Under the pieces are notes generated by a model. That model saw only the letters and a program-made list of their open reading frames with translations. It searched no databases and was not told the origin of the DNA. 64,000 bases of DNA, taken from Prauserella isguenensis (lineage in GTDB: Bacteria; Actinomycetota; Actinomycetes; Mycobacteriales; Pseudonocardiaceae). Positions 9,619 to 17,266 of the stretch are shown piece by piece (within the stretch, counting starts at the first letter, position 1; each line of letters opens with the position of its first letter). A program made the translations under genes and the position numbers. The stretch is taken from positions 62,001 through 126,000 of the forward strand of contig NZ_JACHWU010000005.1 of the NCBI RefSeq assembly GCF_014191605.1, in the 5' to 3' direction.

Positions 9619-10773
9619 TCACTGGGCCTGGGGGTTCGGGAACGCGTTCGGACGGCAGGTCTTGCCATCGGCAGGCACACTGCCCGCGTCGCCGCCCTGC
9701 GTGTCGTTGAGCTTCGCGACGTAGTCGTTGGCGACGCCGAACGTCTGCTGCATCATCACCGGCGCCAACGCGCCCTCCTTGGCGCACCCCACGTGACCAT
9801 TGCCGAGAGCGTGACCGACCTCGTGGTTGACGGCGTACTGACGGTACGCCGTCAGGTCGCTGCTGAACGCCTTCGCGCCCCGGACCCACCGGGCGAGGTT
9901 GATCACGACCTCGCCATTGACGTGACACGACGCCGGGTACGGAATCGCGTCGCCGCAGACGTCTTTCGCCGTCTCGGGAGTGGTGAGCCTCACGTAGAAG
10001 TCGGGCTCGGGTCCACTGTCGTCGACGCGCTGCAGCCGCACGTCGCCACTGCTGACCCAGCCGCGCTCGTCGTCCGAGAGGATGCCCTCCACCGCGGCCG
10101 CGTAGCTGTCCTCGCCCGCGATGTCGGCGGGGGCGATACCGTCCTCGACCTCGACCGTGTAGTGCAGCAGCCTGCCGCCCTTGCCGACCGGGTCACTACC
10201 GCCCGGCACCACGTGCCACGTGCCCTGCCCACTGCGCGTGAACTCGCTTCCGTCGGGCAGTTCCGCGGTGGGGATGTTCAGGTTCTGCTTCTCAGCCGGA
10301 ATCTCCTCGACCCCGCCCGCGCCGCCCCCGGACTCCTTCGTACCGACCGCGGCCGACGTACCGCTCGCCTCGGCGCCCGGCTGGTCGGGATCGGTCTTGG
10401 TGGTGTCCACGACGACGAGCGCGGTGACCACGAGCAGCACCGGGATCGCATACACCCGCCAGCCGTAGGTGGCGACGACCCTGCGGAAGCCGGACTTCGA
10501 CTTCCGGGTGCGTACCGGGTCGGCGTCCGCCGCCTCCTCGTCCGGGTCGACGGCCACATCCCGGCGCCCTTCGAGCGGCTCCGCGTCCGGGTCCTCGTCG
10601 TGGGGCCGCCAGGACGCCCGCAGCGGCTCACCCGGCCTGCGGACCCCGGGCCCGTAGCGTTCGTCCAACGGCCGCGCGCCGGGCGTGCGTTGGTGCCGCA
10701 CACGCCCGGGGCCGCGGCCGGAATACCCGGACCGCTCGCCGTCCCGCCGTGCTTCGTGCGACACCCTGTCCAC
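9619..10773 (-). CDS. Membrane-anchored DUF3152 protein with metzincin-like zinc motif
   Basis: 384 aa, Rv3207c-like. An arginine-rich cytoplasmic region (1-105) is followed by one membrane helix (about 107-122), a Gly/Ser/Thr linker and an extracellular DUF3152 domain (about 165-384). The domain holds NHEVGHALGNGH (316-327), which fits HExxHxxGxxH, the zinc site of metzincin peptidases, and four cysteines (C273, C283, C330, C373) that could form two disulphides outside the cell. A peptidase role is inferred from the motif only; no substrate is known to me. Confidence 0.85.
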   Translation of the reverse strand: MDRVSHEARRDGERSGYSGRGPGRVRHQRTPGARPLDERYGPGVRRPGEPLRASWRPHDEDPDAEPLEGRRDVAVDPDEEAADADPVRTRKSKSGFRRVVATYGWRVYAIPVLLVVTALVVVDTTKTDPDQPGAEASGTSAAVGTKESGGGAGGVEEIPAEKQNLNIPTAELPDGSEFTRSGQGTWHVVPGGSDPVGKGGRLLHYTVEVEDGIAPADIAGEDSYAAAVEGILSDDERGWVSSGDVRLQRVDDSGPEPDFYVRLTTPETAKDVCGDAIPYPASCHVNGEVVINLARWVRGAKAFSSDLTAYRQYAVNHEVGHALGNGHVGCAKEGALAPVMMQQTFGVANDYVAKLNDTQGGDAGSVPADGKTCRPNAFPNPQAQ

Positions 10774-10824
10774 ACCGCCCAGCCTGCCACACCGTCCGAG
10801 CCCGGCACGGTGTCACCCGATGGG

Positions 10825-11928
10825 CTACCAGCGCCCGTCGGCGACGTGTTCCCACATGCCGAGGACGGCTCGCGCCACGGTCACAGGGCGTTCCATCTGG
10901 GCGACGTGCCCCGTACGGGGCAGCACCAACAGCCGAGCCGACGGGATCGCAAGCGCCGTCGGCCGGGCGCGTCGCACCGAGATCACCCGGTCCTCGGTGC
11001 CCCACACCACGAGCGTCGGCACCCGCACCCGCGGCGCGGCCGACCACAGCGAACCCGCCCCGGGCGTGAACCACGAGCGGAAGATCTCCAGGGTGCTGCG
11101 TGCCAGCGCAGCACCCGCCCACGCGTACGTCGAACGCGCCGCGAACTCCTCGGCCTGCTCGGTCAGCCGGTGGCGCGGGAACCGGTCGGCGTCGGCGTAG
11201 ACGAGACGGATCGTCTGCAGCGCGCGCTCCTCGGGCGTCAGCCGCGCCAGCCGCCTGCGGGCGGGCGTCCCGATCACCGGCAGCATCGCCAGCGCCATCC
11301 GGGGGTCGGACAGCCTGCGCGGGTCGGGCCTGCGGTCGGGCATCGCGGGCGAGACGAGCGTGAGCGTGCGCACGAGTTCCGGCCTGCGCGCCGCCACCAG
11401 GAGCGAGACCGCCCCGCCCATCGAGTTGCCCACCAGGTGCACCGGACGTCCCAGCCACTCCAGGTAGCGGGCGACGACGTCGGCGTGCGCGTCGAGGCTG
11501 TAGCGGAACCCGGCCGGCGGCTGGGAGAAGCCGAATCCCGGCAGGTCGAGCGCGATCCCCTCGGCGTGCGGCGCCAGCTGCGCCGCCAGGTCCGTCCAGT
11601 TGGTCGACGACCCGCCGAGACCGTGGACGTAGACGGCCGTCTCGTCGGCACAGCCCGGGGTGCGGCGCACGTGGAGCCGCACGCCACCTGCCTCGTCGCC
11701 CACCTCGCCGTCACCGTGCCCGCCGTTACCGTGCCCGCCGTCACCCGGCGCGGCGGCGGCTTCCCACGAGCCCTCCCACGGGGGCAACATCGGGTCGTGG
11801 GCGGGCAGCGCCGCCCGGGACAGCGGCACGTGCGTCAACGGCCCTCGGGTCGTCCCCACGGGCGGGACGGCCGGGCGCTGCCGGTCCTGCGGAATCGGGG
11901 CACTCGTCGTCGATGCGGTCTCGGACAC
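10825..11928 (-). CDS. Alpha/beta hydrolase
   Basis: 367 aa from a GTG start. After about 80 residues of Gly/His-rich, probably disordered N-terminus, an alpha/beta hydrolase fold begins: oxyanion region VYVHGLGGSSTNW, nucleophile elbow GNSMGG, acid loop VVWGTEDRVI and a late histidine in RTGHVAQMERP. Substrate not predictable. It is divergent from the TetR gene starting at 12015, with 86 bp between, so it may be that regulator's target. Confidence 0.85.
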   Translation of the reverse strand: MSETASTTSAPIPQDRQRPAVPPVGTTRGPLTHVPLSRAALPAHDPMLPPWEGSWEAAAAPGDGGHGNGGHGDGEVGDEAGGVRLHVRRTPGCADETAVYVHGLGGSSTNWTDLAAQLAPHAEGIALDLPGFGFSQPPAGFRYSLDAHADVVARYLEWLGRPVHLVGNSMGGAVSLLVAARRPELVRTLTLVSPAMPDRRPDPRRLSDPRMALAMLPVIGTPARRRLARLTPEERALQTIRLVYADADRFPRHRLTEQAEEFAARSTYAWAGAALARSTLEIFRSWFTPGAGSLWSAAPRVRVPTLVVWGTEDRVISVRRARPTALAIPSARLLVLPRTGHVAQMERPVTVARAVLGMWEHVADGRW

Positions 11929-11964
11929 GACGTCCAGGATGCCGTATGAACTCGATGTTTGGCG

Positions 11965-11986
11965 TTACTTACATACCGCCGAGTAA
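11965..11986. promoter_or_regulatory. Candidate TetR operator between hydrolase and tetR
   Basis: Inverted arms TTACT (11965-11969) and AGTAA (11982-11986) separated by 12 bases lie in the 86-bp divergent gap. The local base composition is clearly lower in GC than the flanks. TetR autoregulation from such a site is common; binding here is inferred. Confidence 0.35.
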
Positions 11987-12014
11987 TGTGCCCGGGGAAG
12001 TCTGGAGGCGAAAG

Positions 12015-12638
12015 ATGACCGACACGGCGCACGGCAAGGGCGTGCGACTGCCCCGCACGCAGCGACGTGCCCAACTGCTGGCCGCGGCACAGCAGGTGTT
12101 CGCTGCCAACGGCTACCACTCGGCGGCGATGGACGACATCGCCGAGCAGGCGGGTGTCAGCAAACCGGTGCTCTACCAGCACTTCCCCGGCAAGCTCGAC
12201 CTCTACATCGCGCTGCTCGAGAGCCACGTCGACGACCTGGTGCGGGCCGTCGAGGGCGCGCTCGCCTCCACCACGGACAACAAACAGCGTGTGCAGAACG
12301 CCGTCGGCGCGTTCTTCGACTTCGTCAACGGTGACGTCGGCGCGTTCCGCATGGTCTTCGAATCCGACCTCCGCGGCGAGCCCGACGTGCAGCAGGCCGT
12401 CGACAGGGCGACGACCGCCACGGTGGACGCGATCGCGAAGACGATCATGTCCGACGCCGGGCTCGACGCGGAGCGTGCACGGCTGCTGGCCGTCGGCCTC
12501 GTGGGCATGAGCCAGGTCAGCGCGCGCTACTGGCTGGACCAGGACAGCGACATCAGCCGGGATGACGCCGTACGGCTCACCTCGACGCTGGCGTGGCGCG
12601 GGATCGGTGCGGGCTTCCCGCTGCACCATCCGCTGTAG
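12015..12638 (+). CDS. TetR/AcrR-family transcriptional regulator
   Basis: 207 aa. The N-terminal helix-turn-helix is clear (LLAAAQQVFAANGYHSAAMDDIAEQAGVSKPVLYQHF region, about residues 20-55), followed by an all-helical ligand domain. GGAGG lies seven bases before the ATG at 12015. Its 3' 62 bp overlap, on the opposite strand, the coding end of the hydrolase at 12577-13665. Ligand unknown. Confidence 0.92.
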   Translation: MTDTAHGKGVRLPRTQRRAQLLAAAQQVFAANGYHSAAMDDIAEQAGVSKPVLYQHFPGKLDLYIALLESHVDDLVRAVEGALASTTDNKQRVQNAVGAFFDFVNGDVGAFRMVFESDLRGEPDVQQAVDRATTATVDAIAKTIMSDAGLDAERARLLAVGLVGMSQVSARYWLDQDSDISRDDAVRLTSTLAWRGIGAGFPLHHPL

Positions 12639-13665
12639 CGCCACCGTCCCCGGTGCCGCCGCTCCCGGTGCCGCCGCTCCCGGTGCCGCCGTCCGCGACG
12701 ACTCCGTCCCCAGCGGCCCCGTCCCCGGCGGCACCACCACCCGCTGCGGCATCCACGGCAGCGGCGCTGGTGCTGTGGGAGCTGTGGGCGTCGGCGACGA
12801 GCCCGCCGATGGCCTCGGCGACCGAGGTGTGCCGTTCCTGCGTGATCATGTGCCCCGCACCGGGCAGCAGCACGAACCGCGCGTCCGGCAGTTCGTCGGC
12901 GATGGCCTCCGCGTGCTCGACCGGCGTGAGCCGATCCCGGTCGCCGACCATCACCACCGTGGGCACGGTCCGCAGCGCCGCCAGCGCGGTGCGGCGGTCG
13001 TGCAGCGAGATCGCGTTCTGGAACCCGCCGACACTACGCGGGTGCGCCTTGCGCAGCTGGTCCGCGACCGAACGGACGTCGGCCTTCCGCGGCCGCTTGC
13101 CGAACACGAGCAGCCTGCCGCCGACCGTCGCGAGCGGACCGCCCACCGGCAGCCGCTCCGTCCGGTACGCCAGCAGCAGTTTCGCGAGCCGACGTTCCAG
13201 CCGCGCTGCACCCCTGCCCAGCGCGCCCGGGAAGCCGAGCGTGACGCGGTCCATGTTCCCCGACGACGTCGCCACGAACGCCGCACCCGCGACGCGACGT
13301 GCCACCAGGTCCGGGTACCGGTCCGCCAGCGCCATGATCGTCATGCCGCCCATCGAGTGCCCCGCCAGCACGACCGGCCCCGCGGGCGCCTGCGTGGCGA
13401 TGACCTCGGCGAGGTCGTCGGCCAGCCGGTCGATCGTCGCCGAGTCCGGTCCCGCCGGGTCGGACTCGCCGTGCCCGCGCAGGTCGTACCGCACGATGCG
13501 CGCCGACGAGGCGAGCTCGCCCACCACGCGGTCCCACGTACGCCGGTCCTGGGTCCACCCGTGCACCAGCACGAGCGTCACCCCGGAACCCGCGTCCCCG
13601 ACGGGATCGCAGGTCTCGACCGCGAGTCGGGTTCCGTCCGACGAGGTGACAGTGGTCGTCGCCAT
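12577..13665 (-). CDS. Alpha/beta hydrolase with glycine-rich repeat tail
   Basis: 362 aa. Hydrolase core: VHGWTQDRRTW, YDLRGHGES, nucleophile elbow GHSMGG, VGDRDRLTPVEH, and histidine in GAGHMITQERH. It ends with about 70 residues of low-complexity Gly/Ala/Thr/Ser sequence containing SGGTG repeats, encoded by 15-nt DNA repeats, and its last 20 codons are antisense to the end of the TetR gene. GAGGG lies before the ATG at 13665. It starts 8 nt after the diiron oxygenase stop, so the two probably form an operon. Confidence 0.87.
   Translation of the reverse strand: MATTTVTSSDGTRLAVETCDPVGDAGSGVTLVLVHGWTQDRRTWDRVVGELASSARIVRYDLRGHGESDPAGPDSATIDRLADDLAEVIATQAPAGPVVLAGHSMGGMTIMALADRYPDLVARRVAGAAFVATSSGNMDRVTLGFPGALGRGAARLERRLAKLLLAYRTERLPVGGPLATVGGRLLVFGKRPRKADVRSVADQLRKAHPRSVGGFQNAISLHDRRTALAALRTVPTVVMVGDRDRLTPVEHAEAIADELPDARFVLLPGAGHMITQERHTSVAEAIGGLVADAHSSHSTSAAAVDAAAGGGAAGDGAAGDGVVADGGTGSGGTGSGGTGDGGATADGAAGSPHRSRATPASR
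12649..12692. repeat. 15-nt tandem repeats in hydrolase tail
   Basis: Three nearly identical units of CCCGGTGCCGCCGCT begin at 12649, 12664 and 12679. On the minus strand they encode SGGTG-type repeats in the hydrolase tail. Replication slippage probably sets the tail length. Confidence 0.85.
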
Positions 13666-13673
13666 ACCTGCCC

Positions 13674-14579
13674 TCACTTGTTCGGCAGCAGGCCCGCGCC
13701 GCGCCACAGCCTCATGCCGGGAGCGCCGACCAGGCCCGCCTCGTCGAGGAACGGCATGATCTTCTCGCCGGAGAACAGCAGCGTCGCCCGCCAGTGCGGG
13801 TTCTTCAGCGCCGCCTCGTAGCCGTCCCTCGGGCGGATGCCCACGGCCTTGTAGACGTACGGGTTCACCAGGCTGCGGGTGATGTGCCAGGACACGAACG
13901 CGATGAGCCAGCGCTGGTAGGCCAGCTCGACCTTGCCCATGCCCTTGATCCGACGCGTGACCTCTTCGCGCGCGAACGTGACGTGCCGGGCCTCCTCCAG
14001 CACGTGGATGCGGTTGACCATGCGCACCAGCGGCTGGATCTCCGGGTCGTTCATCTGCTCACGCTGGAGCCGGTCGAGGATCTCCTCGGCGATCAGGATC
14101 GAGCCGTACAGCGCGGGGCCGTAGCCGATGATCGGCAGGATCTTGGCGAGCTTGTGGCGCCACTTCACCGGACCGTAGTGCGGGCAGCCGAACGTGTTCG
14201 ACATGCGCGCGAACATCGTGGAGTGCCGGCACTCGTCGGCGATCTCCGTCAGCGCGTACTGCGCGTGGCTCGTGGTCGGGTCGCCGTTGTCGACCTCCTT
14301 GAGCAGCAGCTGCATGAGGATGACCTCGAACCAGATGCCGTTGGTGGCGATGCTGGCCATCTCGTGCTTGCCGAGCTCGATCCGCTGCTCGGGCGTGAGG
14401 GTCTCCCAGAGGTCGGTGCCGTAGATGCTCGACCGCTCCTCGGGAATGAACCGCTTGCCCTCCACGAGGGGCGCGTCCCAGTCGATGTCGACCTCGGGGT
14501 CGTAGAACTTGTTCGCCGACGACTTCAAAAGACGCTCGGCCGTCTTCTCGCGCCCGGCATCGCCCAGGGTCCGCGTCAT
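13674..14579 (-). CDS. AurF-like diiron oxygenase (ferritin-like fold)
   Basis: 301 aa helical protein. Carboxylate/histidine ligand motifs expected for a ferritin-like diiron site are in order: E85 in WFEVIL, E116/H119 in DECRH, E165-E166 in IAEEILD, and E195-E196/H199 in EEARH. This pattern fits the AurF N-oxygenase/diiron oxygenase group. Substrate unknown. It is divergent from the TetR gene at 14660 with an inverted-repeat site between them, and is followed by a hydrolase 8 nt later, so all three likely form one regulated unit. Confidence 0.82.
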   Translation of the reverse strand: MTRTLGDAGREKTAERLLKSSANKFYDPEVDIDWDAPLVEGKRFIPEERSSIYGTDLWETLTPEQRIELGKHEMASIATNGIWFEVILMQLLLKEVDNGDPTTSHAQYALTEIADECRHSTMFARMSNTFGCPHYGPVKWRHKLAKILPIIGYGPALYGSILIAEEILDRLQREQMNDPEIQPLVRMVNRIHVLEEARHVTFAREEVTRRIKGMGKVELAYQRWLIAFVSWHITRSLVNPYVYKAVGIRPRDGYEAALKNPHWRATLLFSGEKIMPFLDEAGLVGAPGMRLWRGAGLLPNK

Positions 14580-14628
14580 CGCGGGCCACCACCTTTCACG
14601 GCTCTGTGAGGACTGCTCCGTGGTTAAT

Positions 14629-14649
14629 GTAACTTCCGGTAACAGTTAC
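14629..14649. promoter_or_regulatory. Candidate operator between diiron oxygenase and tetR
   Basis: The stretch contains GTAAC at 14629, then a palindrome GTAAC-A-GTTAC at 14639-14649, and a wider inverted pair TAACT/AGTTA. It is in the 80-bp gap between divergent starts at 14579 and 14660, the usual place for a TetR operator. Binding is inferred. Confidence 0.5.
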
Positions 14650-14659
14650 TTCTGGTAGC

Positions 14660-15475
14660 ATGCGAGGCATGCCGGACCCTGTCAAGTCGAGCAAGAAGAA
14701 GTCGTCCGACAAGGCCACGCCCGGAAGCGGTGATGCCAGGAAGGACCGCTGGCGCAAGCACCGCATCGCGCGCCGGGCCGAGTTCGTCGACGCCGCACTG
14801 GCCGCGCTGGAGGAACAGGGTCCCGACCTGGGCATGGAACACGTCGCGGCGGCGGCGGGCGTGACCAAGCCGGTGCTGTACCGCCACTTCGAGGACAAGG
14901 CCGACCTCTACCTCGCGCTCGGCGACCGCGGCACCGAGATCCTGTTCGAACGCCTCATGCCGGCGATCAACGCCGAACTCGCCCCGGTTCCCCGCATCCG
15001 CATGGCGCTCGACGCGTTCTTCACCGTCCTCGAGGAGCACCCCAACCTGTACCGGCTGCTCGCACGCAGACGGTTCGCCGACCGCCCGCTGGACTCGGAC
15101 GTCACCGACGTCGTCGCCGAGGACAAGGCGCTCATCGCCAACGCGCTGACCGCACTGCTCGGCGACTACCTGCGCATGTTCAGCGTGGATTCGGGCGCGG
15201 CCGAGCCGTGGGCGCACGGCGTGGTCGGGCTCGTGCACAACACCGGCGAATGGTGGCTGGCCAAGCGCAGCATGAGCCGCGACGCCGTCGTCGAGTACCT
15301 GACCCAGATCATCTGGGCCGCCATCGACGGACTCGCCCGGCAGCACGGCATCGAGATCGACCCCGACCGACCGGTCGACACCAACAAGGTCGTCCAGTTC
15401 AACCGCGACGACGACACCGCAGACCCCGCCGACGGAACCGCAGGCCCCACCGACGAAGCTGGAGCAGCACGATGA
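14660..15475 (+). CDS. TetR-family regulator
   Basis: 271 aa. A lysine-rich N-terminal lead precedes a TetR DNA-binding domain (EFVDAALAALEEQG...MEHVAAAAGVTKPVLYRHF, about 40-77) and a long ligand domain; the C-terminus is acidic and low in complexity. Start is uncertain: ATG 14660 has no ribosome site, and ATG 14669 has a GAGG too close to it, so the message may be leaderless. The gene after it starts inside its stop codon (ATGA), so the regulator and DUF4873 protein are made together. Confidence 0.9.
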   Translation: MRGMPDPVKSSKKKSSDKATPGSGDARKDRWRKHRIARRAEFVDAALAALEEQGPDLGMEHVAAAAGVTKPVLYRHFEDKADLYLALGDRGTEILFERLMPAINAELAPVPRIRMALDAFFTVLEEHPNLYRLLARRRFADRPLDSDVTDVVAEDKALIANALTALLGDYLRMFSVDSGAAEPWAHGVVGLVHNTGEWWLAKRSMSRDAVVEYLTQIIWAAIDGLARQHGIEIDPDRPVDTNKVVQFNRDDDTADPADGTAGPTDEAGAAR

Positions 15476-15798
15476 GCGAACACGACGAGGACGGCTACAC
15501 CGGCACGGCCACCCTGCTGGTCAACGAGACCGAGTTGACGGTCGAGGTCGAATTGCGCGGCCACTTCCAGCCGATCGACGGCTACTACCACTGGTACGGC
15601 CGGATCAAGCGCCACGACGAGCTCATGGCCCTGACCGGGGGCAAGAAGCGCAAGGTACGGATCTCCACGCCGGAGGCCGCCGCCGACGGCGAGATCTCCG
15701 ACCCCGACCCGTGGGACCGGTACCGGATCATGGGCACGAGCACCCCGCCGTTCGCGGTGCCGACCACGCTCGACGAGGTCGAGGCCACCGCCCACTGA
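15472..15798 (+). CDS. DUF4873 protein
   Basis: 108 aa, compact beta-rich protein with the motif GHFQPIDGYYHWYGRI near residues 31-46. This matches DUF4873, which I know mainly as a stand-alone protein or a C-terminal part of flavin monooxygenases. Function unknown. Its ATG overlaps the tetR stop by 4 nt, and the diiron oxygenase across the operator suggests it belongs to an oxidation pathway. Confidence 0.8.
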   Translation: MSEHDEDGYTGTATLLVNETELTVEVELRGHFQPIDGYYHWYGRIKRHDELMALTGGKKRKVRISTPEAAADGEISDPDPWDRYRIMGTSTPPFAVPTTLDEVEATAH

Positions 15799-15876
15799 AC
15801 GGACCACGTCCACGGGCACGTCCGAACGGTCCACGCCGGCCCACGGGCCGCGTCGACCGACGCGGCCGCACACGAC

Positions 15877-15912
15877 GAACGCCGCGCCTTCCCCTCGGAA
15901 GGCGCGGCGTTC
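15877..15912. terminator. Bidirectional terminator hairpin
   Basis: A perfect 16-bp stem (15877-15892 with 15897-15912) closes a CCTC loop, between the convergent DUF4873 and DUF3107 genes. No U tract follows on either side, but stem length and position fit a shared terminator. Confidence 0.8.
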
Positions 15913-15958
15913 GGATGTTCGGGTGTTCGGATGCGGCCGGCTGTCGGCCGCCCGCGGG

Positions 15959-16189
15959 TCAGCCGCCGACCGCGAAGCCGACGCGACGAGCGTCCGACGG
16001 CGCGATCTCGACGTACGCGATCCGGTCGGACGGGACCAGGTACTTGCGGCCCTTGTCGTCGGTCAGGCTGAACAGGCCGTCTTCGGCACCCAGTGCGTCG
16101 GCAACCAGCTTCTCGACCTCGTCGGCCGTCTGGCCGCTGGACACCACCAGCTCCCGCGGGGCGTCCTTGATGCCGATCTTGACCTCCAC
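15959..16189 (-). CDS. Small DUF3107 protein (TB9.4-like)
   Basis: 76 aa, related to mycobacterial Rv3208A/TB9.4. It begins VEVKIGIKDAPRELVV and contains DKGRKYLVPSDRIAYVEI near the end, as in DUF3107. Function unknown. GTG at 16189 is chosen because GGAGG lies six bases upstream; a TTG six bases earlier is the alternative. Confidence 0.88.
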   Translation of the reverse strand: MEVKIGIKDAPRELVVSSGQTADEVEKLVADALGAEDGLFSLTDDKGRKYLVPSDRIAYVEIAPSDARRVGFAVGG

Positions 16190-16287
16190 GTGCAACCTCC
16201 GCTGCGAAAAATTGAGCCCGTTCGTTCCCCACCCAGGCTAGCGCGCCGCACCAAGGAAAGCGCCCGAGGTGGCCAGGCGCGCCGTAG

Positions 16288-16944
16288 TCAGCCCAGGCCG
16301 AGGACCTGCATGCGCTTGGCGTGTCCCTGCTGGAGCTTGCGGAACAGCGCCGCGATCCCGGACAGATCGACCGACCCCGCCACGATGAGCTCGGCGAGGC
16401 CGTCCCGTTCGGCGACGATGTACTGCGCCTGTGTCAGCGCCTCGCCCAGGAGCCGGCGCGACCACAGCGACAGCCGGTCGCGCTGGGTGCTGTCGGCCTC
16501 GATGGCGGCCGCCACCTCCCGTTCGGCGAACGCCGAGTGCCCGGTGTCGTCGAGCACGGTGAGCACGAGACGGCGCACCTCGTCGTCGAGCACGGTCGAG
16601 AGCTCCCGGTACAGGTCGGCGGCGAGATTGTCGACGACGTAGGCCTTGACCAGGGACTCCAGCCAGGTACGCGGCGCCGTCGACTCCTGGAACGCATCGA
16701 CGTGCTTGCGGAACGGCTGCATCGCCTCCTCGACCGACGCGCCGTGTGCGTGCAGATGGTTGGCGAGCATCTCGTAGTGGCCGATCTCCGCACCGGCCAT
16801 GGCCGCCAACGCGGCGCGCCCGGCCAGTGTCGGAGCCGATCGCGCGTCCTCGGCGAGCCGGTCGAACGCCGACAACTCCCCGTAAGCCAGGACCCCGAGC
16901 AGGTCGACCACGCCGTCACTGATTTCCGCACGCGCCTCCGTCAC
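16288..16944 (-). CDS. Ferritin-like fold protein (Rv3210c-like)
   Basis: About 218 aa, almost entirely helical. Ferritin-like metal-ligand positions are recognisable: E in LAYGELSAFDR, E-x2-H in AEIGHYEM, D in VVDNLAADLYREL, and D-x2-H in DDTGHSAF. Family role is unknown; a bound iron is possible but not shown. Starts at GTG 16944 or GTG 16953; neither has a good ribosome site. It is divergent from rhlE across a long low-GC leader. Confidence 0.8.
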   Translation of the reverse strand: MTEARAEISDGVVDLLGVLAYGELSAFDRLAEDARSAPTLAGRAALAAMAGAEIGHYEMLANHLHAHGASVEEAMQPFRKHVDAFQESTAPRTWLESLVKAYVVDNLAADLYRELSTVLDDEVRRLVLTVLDDTGHSAFAEREVAAAIEADSTQRDRLSLWSRRLLGEALTQAQYIVAERDGLAELIVAGSVDLSGIAALFRKLQQGHAKRMQVLGLG

Positions 16945-17040
16945 GACGTTCACCGTAGTCGAGAGCGCAAACCGGCCCGCAGTTACCAACGACACGTGAT
17001 CAATTGCGGCGGGCGTCACGATATGTCGGCGTGTTCGCTG

Positions 17041-17046
17041 TACACT
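17041..17046 (+). promoter_or_regulatory. Candidate -10 element for rhlE leader
   Basis: TACACT fits TANNNT. Transcription would begin near 17053 and give a leader of about 214 nt before the rhlE reading frame. No convincing -35 was found, which is common for actinobacterial housekeeping promoters. Confidence 0.35.
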
Positions 17047-17128
17047 CGGAGCCGAGAGCGATTTTCACCACTCGTGGACCGCCGCGAAAGACATATTCGT
17101 GGCAGGTGAACACGCAAGGTGAGAAGCA

Positions 17129-17203
17129 ATGTGCGTGCACGCCTCGGCGATGTTCCCACACCGTATTTCTTCGCTGGTCACGAACGCGAAAACACGGATG
17201 TGA
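17129..17203 (+). CDS. Leader small ORF upstream of rhlE
   Basis: 24 codons, ATG to TGA, with AAGGTGA about six bases before the start. The peptide has Cys at position 2 and two further Met residues and ends in KTRM. A second overlapping small ORF (17227-17304) runs into the rhlE start in another frame. Whether either is translated is unknown; position in a long 5' leader suggests a regulatory role, not a product. Confidence 0.4.
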   Translation: MCVHASAMFPHRISSLVTNAKTRM

Positions 17204-17266
17204 GTGTGGTCGAGCCATCGCGGTATATGCCTGGCTTGCGCGCCGGTATGAGAGAGGCGATTTCCC

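Noticed and set aside
8155-11949. 1264-codon plus-strand open frame
   Set aside because: Runs antisense through moeZ, the DUF3152 gene and a hydrolase; no ribosome site or domain.
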